Shown piece after piece: positions 51,123-57,210 of a stretch of 64,000 nt of DNA; the first letter of the stretch is position 1; each line of letters begins with the position of its first letter. This stretch comes from Roseomonas genomospecies 6. Its GTDB lineage: Bacteria > Pseudomonadota > Alphaproteobacteria > Azospirillales > Azospirillaceae. Where the stretch lies: assembly GCF_008365375.1 (NCBI RefSeq), contig NZ_QOKW01000022.1:1-64000 (forward strand), given 5' to 3'. Below the pieces are notes generated by a model that worked only from the letters and a program-made list of their open reading frames with translations, was not told where the DNA came from and did no database searches. Position numbers and translations under genes: made by a program.

Positions 51123-51184
51123 GTGACCGTCCCGGGCACTCCGCGTGCGACGCCTCGGAAACCGTGCGCATCTGATCCGCACGG
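51123..51184. promoter_or_regulatory. parM leader: GTGACCGTCCC, box and CCGTGCG inverted repeat
   Basis: GTGACCGTCCC at 51123-51133, then the box TGCGCATCTGATC (51165-51177) inside the inverted repeat CCGTGCG/CGCACGG (51162-51184), 31 bp before ATG 51216. This is the only copy with flanking symmetry. Confidence 0.55.
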
Positions 51185-51215
51185 TATTCAAACAGCAAAA
51201 TAAGGTGTCGCAACC

Positions 51216-52265
51216 ATGAGCAAGCAGACCGCCAAGAAGGACGTTGTCGCCGAGGCCGCCGGGGCGAGCCTGGTGGACAAACCGATCCTCGCCGTCGTCG
51301 ATGACGGCTACGCCCAGCTCAAGGCGCTCGCCGACGGCCGCAGCGTCGTTCTCCCCACCCGCTTCCGCGCCGGTCCGTCCGGCGACGTGGCCATGGACGG
51401 CCCCGGCGCTGACGTCTACGAGGTGGACGGCGAGGTGTTCGAAGCCGCTGGTGCGGTCGGCAGGTCCGAGTCCACGGACACCGACAATTTCCATTACTCC
51501 ACGCTGAACCTCGTGGCCGTGCACCACGCCCTGCACCGGCTGGGTCTGGCCGGACGCACGGTCGATCTGGTCGTCGGCCTGCCGGTCAAGGAATTCTTCC
51601 GTGGCGACGGCAGCCGCAATGAAGAGAACATCGCGCGCAAGATCGCCAATCTCTCCAAGCCGGTGGAAGCGTTCTGCGGCCTCGACAAGATCGAGCCGGT
51701 CACCATCTCCCGCGTCCGTGTCGTCGCTCAGGCGGTCTCGACGTGGGTGGACTGGGCCTACGACGACGCCGGCGCGCTCCGCGTGGCGAAGGACACGAAC
51801 ATCGGCGTCGTGGACATCGGCGGGCGGACGACCGACGTGACCGTGGTCCTGGGTGGCCGCACAATCGATGGCCGGGCCTCGGGCAGCGTCAATCTCGGGG
51901 CGCTGGACATGTACGCCCGCATCGAACGCGACATCGTGTCGGCCTATCCGCGGCTGGCCTCGTCCATGAACCTGGCCAAGGCCGAGGCCGCCGCGCGCAC
52001 CGGCAGCATCACCGCGTACGGCAAGCCCATCGACGTGTCGGAGATCGTCGCGGCAGCCAAGGACGAGATCGAGAAGCGCATCCGCCGGCACCTGGAGAAG
52101 GTGCTGAAGGACCGCGCGGCCGATCTCGACTGCATCCTGCTGGTCGGCGGCAGCGTCAATCTGTTCCCCGGGCTGGGCGATCTCTGGCCGAACGTAGAGA
52201 CGCTGCCCAACGCCGAGATGAGCAATGCCAATGGCATGCTCAAGTGGGGCCGGGCGAAGGGCTGA
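51216..52265 (+). CDS. parM: ParM/StbA-like actin-family ATPase
   Basis: 349-residue actin-like protein. Phosphate-1 loop ILAVVDDGYAQLKA, a DLVVGLPV strand, phosphate-2 IGVVDIGGRTTDVTVV and the adenosine motif LLVGGSVNLFPGL are all present, in StbA order. ParM filaments push sister plasmids apart with the help of a ParR adaptor. The next gene, 11 bp downstream, is a candidate ParR. It is a second, type II partition system next to parAB. AAGGTG precedes ATG 51216. Confidence 0.85.
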   Translation: MSKQTAKKDVVAEAAGASLVDKPILAVVDDGYAQLKALADGRSVVLPTRFRAGPSGDVAMDGPGADVYEVDGEVFEAAGAVGRSESTDTDNFHYSTLNLVAVHHALHRLGLAGRTVDLVVGLPVKEFFRGDGSRNEENIARKIANLSKPVEAFCGLDKIEPVTISRVRVVAQAVSTWVDWAYDDAGALRVAKDTNIGVVDIGGRTTDVTVVLGGRTIDGRASGSVNLGALDMYARIERDIVSAYPRLASSMNLAKAEAAARTGSITAYGKPIDVSEIVAAAKDEIEKRIRRHLEKVLKDRAADLDCILLVGGSVNLFPGLGDLWPNVETLPNAEMSNANGMLKWGRAKG

Positions 52266-52276
52266 GGGAGGCGAGC

Positions 52277-52717
52277 ATGCCACGCAAGAAAATAGAGCGT
52301 GCAAAGCCGGTGCGGGTGACGGTCTATCTGTCACCCGTCCAGCCCCTAGAGGCGGCGATCCATCGCCGCTTTGAGGAGGAGAACGCCGTGCGGTCCGGTC
52401 GTGGCCAGGAATGGCTGCGCGGTCTCCTGATGCGCGCCTTCCAGCAGGAGGGAGGTGCGCCGGTCGAACCCGATCACGGGCCTGTCGCGCAGGTGGACAC
52501 CACCGCTGGAGGGGAAAACGAAGAGGCGGTGACCGTTGCTGTTCCGAAGGCCATCGAGGTGTCGGTTGCCGCGGTGCTGGCGAAAACCGTCGAACAGCCG
52601 GCGCCCGTCGTCCCGCAGCCCCCGGCAGGGTCATCAGGGTCATCGCTCTTCCCGAGCCAGGAGGAGATCGCCGCCGAGGCTGGAGGAGGTTTGGCCGATT
52701 TTGATCTGATGGGCTGA
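52277..52717 (+). CDS. ParR/StbB-like DNA-binding adaptor
   Basis: 146-residue protein. The N-terminal 55 residues (RVTVYLSPVQPLEAAIHRRFEEENAVRSGRGQEWLRGLLMRAF) look like a ribbon-helix-helix. The remainder is disordered, Ala/Pro/Val-rich, and ends in an acidic DFDLMG tail. In type II partition systems the adaptor's C-terminal tail contacts ParM, so gene order, size and domain layout fit ParR. ATG 52277 follows GAGGGAGGCGAGC. Confidence 0.7.
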   Translation: MPRKKIERAKPVRVTVYLSPVQPLEAAIHRRFEEENAVRSGRGQEWLRGLLMRAFQQEGGAPVEPDHGPVAQVDTTAGGENEEAVTVAVPKAIEVSVAAVLAKTVEQPAPVVPQPPAGSSGSSLFPSQEEIAAEAGGGLADFDLMG

Positions 52718-52738
52718 TCCGCCGGATCATCGACACAC

Positions 52739-52772
52739 AAAGGGGGCCGGAACTCACGTTCCGGCCCCCTTT
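52739..52772 (+). terminator. terminator of parM operon
   Basis: AAAGGGGGCCGGAAC/GTTCCGGCCCCCTTT arms with a short loop, then GTG. Confidence 0.75.
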
Positions 52773-52801
52773 GTGTTGCATGGCGTGGTCGAAAAATCCG
52801 G

Positions 52802-53107
52802 TTACCCGGCGGCAGCCTGCAGCAGAACCCGACGCGACCATTCCGAAAAACTCGGGCGCTTTGGTTCCTCGGTGCCCGCCTCCCGCGCCGCGCCGCAGGC
52901 TGCATCAAATTCGCGGTCAATCGCCGCCTCGACGAATTCCCGGTCGGCCTTGGTCATTTTGACGGTTTGGCCGAGCAGGGCGGCGTCGCCCTTGGGAGGA
53001 CGCCCCATGCGCTTCGGCGCCTCGGTCTTCGGCGGTGGCGGCGTGAAGTCGCGACGGGTCACGCCGTCAAGCCGGACCTTTAGGAACGAAGTAACTTCGG
53101 CACCCAC
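52802..53107 (-). CDS. small protein with RHH-like region
   Basis: 101-residue basic protein. A GRPPKGDAALLGQTVKMTKADREFVEAAI segment is like the linker and first helix of ribbon-helix-helix proteins. GTG 53107 follows AGGAAGG, inside the 3' end of the upstream gene (28-bp overlap). Function unknown; it may bind DNA. Confidence 0.55.
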   Translation of the reverse strand: MGAEVTSFLKVRLDGVTRRDFTPPPPKTEAPKRMGRPPKGDAALLGQTVKMTKADREFVEAAIDREFDAACGAAREAGTEEPKRPSFSEWSRRVLLQAAAG

Positions 53108-53634
53108 GAGCCTTCCTCCTCTTTGAGTTCCTTCTCAAGCTCCTTGGCCTCTCGGTAATTTTTCAGCAGATCCTTGGTGTCGGCCTGCAGGGCAACCACG
53201 TTCGCCAGCTTGCCGGCGGCAATCCCGGCCACCGGGCCGGCGACCATGCCGACGGCGACGCCGACACCCGTGGCGATGATGTGGTTCTTGGCTATGTCGA
53301 GCGCGTTCGCCTCATTCATGAAGGAATGGGCCTGCCCCTCCGGGCTCTTCCAGTAGGCCTTTTCCTCAGCGTGCTGGCGGTCTCGCGCGATGGCCTGCTG
53401 GTCCTCCTGCCAACGGCGATTGCCCTCGTCGATCTGCTGCTGGACGCGCTGATCGCTCTCGACCTTGTCGGTCCAGAGCTTGGCGTCCTCGAAGGCTTTG
53501 TCGTCGAAGCGCTTCTTGTCGTCGAGCGCGCGGTCCTGCTCCAGGCGTTGCTGCGCAAAACGGTCCATCGCCAGAGCCATATACGGGTCCGGGCCGGAAA
53601 AGTAATCTTGCAGCATCTCGTGTTCGGTCGCCAT
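53080..53634 (-). CDS. coiled-coil protein with a hydrophobic Gly-rich segment
   Basis: 184-residue protein. Residues about 25-100 are a highly charged helix. Residues about 115-140 (IIATGVGVAVGMVAGPVAGIAAGKLA) are a glycine-zipper hydrophobic stretch that could enter a membrane, and a Lys/Glu helix ends the protein. AGGAGGACC precedes ATG 53634. The glycine-zipper and coiled-coil combination occurs in phage and conjugation proteins; a specific family is not recognised. Confidence 0.65.
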   Translation of the reverse strand: MATEHEMLQDYFSGPDPYMALAMDRFAQQRLEQDRALDDKKRFDDKAFEDAKLWTDKVESDQRVQQQIDEGNRRWQEDQQAIARDRQHAEEKAYWKSPEGQAHSFMNEANALDIAKNHIIATGVGVAVGMVAGPVAGIAAGKLANVVALQADTKDLLKNYREAKELEKELKEEEGSWVPKLLRS

Positions 53635-53696
53635 GGCAGGTCCTCCTTCACCCGAGCATCATAACCGCCTCATTGGAAAGCGCGAAACGTGCTGTT

Positions 53697-53714
53697 CAGA
53701 TATATGCGCACAGG
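53697..53714 (-). promoter_or_regulatory. degenerate GCGCANNTGA box
   Basis: Minus strand CCTGTGCGCATATATCTG, 62 bp before ATG 53634; TAT in place of TGA. Confidence 0.35.
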
Positions 53715-53752
53715 TCTCAATCGATTGTCTCAGATAATATTCGAGATTCTCG

Positions 53753-53780
53753 TTGACTCCCAGCGGATGGCAAGCATAAT
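53753..53780 (+). promoter_or_regulatory. sigma70-type promoter
   Basis: TTGACT (53753-53758), 16-bp spacer, CATAAT (53775-53780). The start of RNA would be near 53787. Confidence 0.55.
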
Positions 53781-53786
53781 GGGCAA

Positions 53787-53842
53787 GCCAATTAAGAGAG
53801 AAGCCTTTACAGCCCGCGGGAAACCGCGGGCTATTTTTTTAT
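53787..53842 (+). ncRNA. candidate small RNA
   Basis: About 55 nt between a sigma70-type promoter and a strong terminator (AGCCCGCGG, GAAA loop, CCGCGGGCT, then seven T, 53811-53840). Both neighbouring genes are on the minus strand, so this plus-strand unit has no coding partner. A short leaderless frame from ATG 53779 is possible but unconvincing. Confidence 0.5.
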
Positions 53843-53851
53843 TCTATATTT

Positions 53852-54295
53852 TTATACCATGCTGAGCACAGCGGCTATCGAGGCGGCCGATAGACCGAAA
53901 AACGCCAAATGGTCCTCGGCCGAGCCGGTGCGGAACCAGCGCAGCGAGAAACGGGCCGGCTGCGGCCAGGCGAGCTGGATGCCCTGCGGCGTCATGGCGT
54001 CCCCCAGAAGGTGCGAGGCGTAGCCGATACCAACTCCGGCGGACACCGCGATAGCCAACTCTCCGGACAACCATATCCACGGCAGCAGGATTACGGTGGC
54101 GAGTGCCAGGGCGGAGTGGGTGAGTGTGCGATGGCCGACCAGCAGCTTGATTACCAGGGCCAGCGGCACGCAGACGCGGCCGAGTTTTGATTCGGGCTCG
54201 TCGATGTCCGGCAGCAGCGATCCCACGGCAGCGGCAGCACCCGCCACCGGCAACCAATCCACCGGCATTGCGCCGGCGTAAACCGCGCCCGTCAC
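53852..54295 (-). CDS. YdjM-family membrane metal-dependent hydrolase, start region frameshifted
   Basis: 147 residues readable from GTG 54295. The YdjM (LexA-binding, membrane-bound hydrolase) pattern is clear: SLLPDIDEPESKLGR, HRTLTHSALAL and SHLLGDAMTPQG with the conserved Asp and His residues, plus several membrane helices. The normal N-terminus GRTHIAFSLACVTGAVYAG is present in DNA but sits out of frame with ATG 54345 because of a GCAC tetranucleotide run (three copies). Without one unit, M-G-R-T-H would be in frame. Either the gene is broken, it phase-varies, or it starts at GTG. Confidence 0.75.
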   Translation of the reverse strand: MTGAVYAGAMPVDWLPVAGAAAAVGSLLPDIDEPESKLGRVCVPLALVIKLLVGHRTLTHSALALATVILLPWIWLSGELAIAVSAGVGIGYASHLLGDAMTPQGIQLAWPQPARFSLRWFRTGSAEDHLAFFGLSAASIAAVLSMV

Positions 54296-54334
54296 GCAAG
54301 CGAGGCTGAACGCGATGTGCGTGCGTGCGTCCCA

Positions 54335-55735
54335 TCATTTGTCGTTGTCTCCAAACAGGGAGTCCAGGATGTCGTCCTTGGGCTGGGAGCCCCATTTCGG
54401 TCCGAACGGATCCTGGGGGTTGGCGGTGGCTTTAGCCGGCGCGGCGAACGCGTCGAACGCCGGGCGGGCGAACGGATCGACCCGTGACGCCGAGACATCG
54501 CGCGAAGCGTCGTTTGTCCTTTGCGGCTGCGCTTGTGGAGGCTTCGGATCGACCATGACCGGCGCGATGCGCTCCCCGTGAGGGTTTTTCTTTTTCCATT
54601 CCGCGGCAATCCGGCCCAGGTCGTTATGCAGAGCTTGTTTGGCGCGCTCGCCGATCACCTGTGCCATGGTCGGCAGGTCGCGCCAGTTGCCGACGACGAC
54701 CATCGGGCCGTCGCCGTCCGCCGGGTCGAGCACGAGGACCTTGTGGCCCGGAAAGGCGGGTTTGTCGGGCTGCGCGACCCGCGCGCGGTAGGCGCGATGG
54801 AACGCGACGTCGAAGGTCGGCATCCGAGGGAAGAACGCGCTCTGCTTCGACTCCTGGTTCCAGATGTCGATCATCGCGCGGAGCTGGCCCGTGTGGATCA
54901 GCATCCCCTCACGGTCGCCGGCAGCCTTGGCCTCCTCCAGGCGGAGTGCAGCGGCCTCGATCGACAGTTGGAGGTCAGTGCGGCAGCTCATTTCGATGAT
55001 CTCTACGGCCGCTGACGGCATCTCGGAGTACCAGCGGCGCTGCCGGATGGCCTGCATCACGTCGTCGTCGGCCACGTTGCGCGTCTTGAGCTTCTTGCCG
55101 TCCAAGATCGGCAGCGCCCGGACTTCCTCGATGGCCGGCGCTCCCATCTCGAAGTCGAGCGCGGCCGTAGTCAGCGGCAGCTTGCCGATGTCCTCGATCT
55201 GGCGCTGCCGGTAGATCGTGACGCCGACATCGTGGGCGCCGACACCGACGACCAGATCGCGCAGCGGCCGCCGCGCCTCGACCGGAATGACCGCCTCGAA
55301 AATCTCCTGATCGACCTTCGCCAGCTTGTTCCATTGCTCGACCAGACGGGCCAGTTTCGCCTCGGCGACGCCGGCGGCTTTGGGACGGTCGCGGTCGAGC
55401 GCGCGGTACATCTGTGCGGCGTGGCGCTCGACGGCCATATACAGGGAATGCCGCTGGGCGAGCCTCTTGAGGCCGCTCTGCGCCTCAGGCGGAACGACCT
55501 TGACGAGGATCTTGGTATCCCTGATCGCCTCATCCATGGCGTGCCAGCGGAGTTTTGCCAGCTTGCCGGTCACCGCTTTCCGGTCGGTCTTGGGCGCCCG
55601 ATAGAGCCGCGTCAACCGAGCCCAGCGAGGAGCGCGCCCGTCGATCATCAGATTTTCCGGAAAACCGGGAAACGGCTTCGCCAGCCGGGTGGTCGGCGCT
55701 TTTGGTGCGGTCTTCCGTCGTGTTGCGGTCTTCAT
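54335..55735 (-). CDS. large hypothetical plasmid protein
   Basis: 466-residue protein starting MKTATRRKTAPKAPTTRLAK. A basic N-terminus is followed by helices and a central alpha-beta part (VTIYRQRQIEDIGKLPLTTAALDFEMG); the C-terminal 90 residues are Pro/Ala/Asp-rich and end in DSLFGDNDK. No family recognised. ATG 55735 is used (ATG 55801 would place the box inside the frame). The palindrome and box sit 46-84 bp upstream. Confidence 0.6.
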   Translation of the reverse strand: MKTATRRKTAPKAPTTRLAKPFPGFPENLMIDGRAPRWARLTRLYRAPKTDRKAVTGKLAKLRWHAMDEAIRDTKILVKVVPPEAQSGLKRLAQRHSLYMAVERHAAQMYRALDRDRPKAAGVAEAKLARLVEQWNKLAKVDQEIFEAVIPVEARRPLRDLVVGVGAHDVGVTIYRQRQIEDIGKLPLTTAALDFEMGAPAIEEVRALPILDGKKLKTRNVADDDVMQAIRQRRWYSEMPSAAVEIIEMSCRTDLQLSIEAAALRLEEAKAAGDREGMLIHTGQLRAMIDIWNQESKQSAFFPRMPTFDVAFHRAYRARVAQPDKPAFPGHKVLVLDPADGDGPMVVVGNWRDLPTMAQVIGERAKQALHNDLGRIAAEWKKKNPHGERIAPVMVDPKPPQAQPQRTNDASRDVSASRVDPFARPAFDAFAAPAKATANPQDPFGPKWGSQPKDDILDSLFGDNDK

Positions 55736-55780
55736 GGGAGCGGCCTCGGCGCAAAAACTCTTGGCTGGATCATGCCAGTC

Positions 55781-55819
55781 CTCAGTTGCGCGCAGTGGCA
55801 CAGCGGCCGGGACCGTCCC
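55781..55819 (-). promoter_or_regulatory. box plus GGGACSGTCCC palindrome
   Basis: Box at 55781-55798 (minus strand CCACTGCGCGCAACTGAG) and the palindrome GGGACCGTCCC at 55809-55819, 10 bp apart. Confidence 0.55.
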
Positions 55820-55938
55820 GGATGGATTTTTTGACAGGCAACGTCGGTCAGCGTCAGTTTTTGTACGACGAGATAATACGGGTTACACGTTCCTGTGCGA
55901 ATATGTTGTGACGGGAATGTATTTTTTGGGGAACTGCG

Positions 55939-56445
55939 ATGGCCAAGACTGACAAAAACGCAATGGACAAGACCTCGGCGGCGGCCAAAACGACGTGGGA
56001 CGATCTTTTGGTTGATCCTTCGAGCACGCCCTGCGAGGGGGATCGTGCGTTCGCCCCAGCGACGGCCGCGTTGAAAGAGCTGGCGGCCAAAGTGGTGAGC
56101 CCGGCCGAGCAGGCTGTGACGGATACGCCCGCCCCCAAGAAGGCCGCCTCCGCCAGGAAAGCGCCGAAGCAGGCCGAAATGGCGTCAGTGCCTCCCGATG
56201 AACGGCCCAAGGGCCGCCCCAAGATGGCGGCGGCCGACAAAAAGGACGTGCTGCTTCAATCGCGCGTGAAGGCCTCCTTTATCGACCTCGTCGAGCAGGT
56301 CACCGCACGCGAGGTCGAGCGGCGTGCGCAAATGCTCAATGTGGACCGCGAGGCCATCGTCCTGAAACCGTCGCAGCTCGTCCGTGAAATCATCGAGACC
56401 GAGGTCAAACGCAGGGCACGGGAATATGGGTTGCTCGCGGCCTGA
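55939..56445 (+). CDS. putative RHH-type DNA-binding protein, first gene of transfer block
   Basis: 168-residue protein. The first 85 residues are Ala/Pro/Lys-rich and disordered. The rest (RPKMAAADKKDVLLQSRVKASFIDLVEQVTAREVERRAQ...KPSQLVREIIETEV) fits a CopG/ribbon-helix-helix fold. It is followed 30 bp later by the ParA-like gene. Such proteins often bind oriT or repress transfer operons. A weak box-like element (CTGTGCGAATATG) lies 34 bp before ATG 55939. Confidence 0.6.
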   Translation: MAKTDKNAMDKTSAAAKTTWDDLLVDPSSTPCEGDRAFAPATAALKELAAKVVSPAEQAVTDTPAPKKAASARKAPKQAEMASVPPDERPKGRPKMAAADKKDVLLQSRVKASFIDLVEQVTAREVERRAQMLNVDREAIVLKPSQLVREIIETEVKRRAREYGLLAA

Positions 56446-56475
56446 GGGAACACTCAAGCCAAGGGGGCAAAAGTT

Positions 56476-57210
56476 ATGAAGACCGTGTTTGTCAGTCAAA
56501 GGAAGGGCGGTGCCGGGAAAGGGGTCACCTGTCACGCCATCGCGTTCGGCCTGTCGCGCGCGCTGCGCCCGGATGGTCAGCCGAACCTGATCGTCCTGTA
56601 CCACACGGACGTGGCCAGCGACGATGAGGAGCGCCTCATCAAACAAGAAAAGCGCCCGTACATCGCAGTGCGCGGGAAGGATATGCTGTCTCGCGTTCTC
56701 GCAAAGGCGCAGGCAGAGAACCGCCTCGACAACCTGATCCTGATCGTCGATGGCGGGGCGAACCGGTCCGAGTTCGACGTCGAGTTGGGCGCTCGTGCGG
56801 ACCTGGTCGTCATCCCGGTGATGCCGACGGACGACAGCTACCTGCGCGCCCGGCTGACTCTGGACACCGTCGCGCCGGTCGTGCGTGAGGGCGTGCCGGT
56901 CAGGTTCCTGCTGAACGCCTGGCCGACGGACGAAAAGCGCCGGCTGAAGGTCGAGTCCGAGCCGGGGTTCTTGGATTTCTACGAGGCCGCCGAGATCCTC
57001 ACCATGGCGACCCGCCTGCCGAACCGTGAGATGCTCCGCGAGATCGCCAACTACAGCGTGCCCTTCCGCGAGAAGCTCGCCTACGGCACCATCGTCCGTC
57101 CGACAACGGCGCTCGCAAAGGAAGCCGCGGACCTGCTCGGTCTGGAGCTGACCTGGCCTGAGCCGACCCGCACCGCGCGCCATCTCCAGGCGGCCGGAGA
57201 CGACGAATGA
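56476..57210 (+). CDS. ParA/MinD-superfamily ATPase of the transfer region
   Basis: 244-residue P-loop ATPase. Deviant Walker A QRKGGAGKGVT (8-18) with both Lys residues, and LILIVDGGANRSEFDVELGA as the Walker B region. It lacks the DNA-partition HTH and has no parB beside it, and it overlaps the coupling-protein gene by 4 bp (ATGA). It resembles VirC1/TraL-type accessory ATPases of conjugation systems. AGGGGG precedes ATG 56476. Confidence 0.75.
   Translation: MKTVFVSQRKGGAGKGVTCHAIAFGLSRALRPDGQPNLIVLYHTDVASDDEERLIKQEKRPYIAVRGKDMLSRVLAKAQAENRLDNLILIVDGGANRSEFDVELGARADLVVIPVMPTDDSYLRARLTLDTVAPVVREGVPVRFLLNAWPTDEKRRLKVESEPGFLDFYEAAEILTMATRLPNREMLREIANYSVPFREKLAYGTIVRPTTALAKEAADLLGLELTWPEPTRTARHLQAAGDDE

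Noticed and set aside
50712..52841. 709-codon minus-strand frame
   Set aside because: It runs through parM, its adaptor gene and their promoter in reverse and has no recognisable domain.
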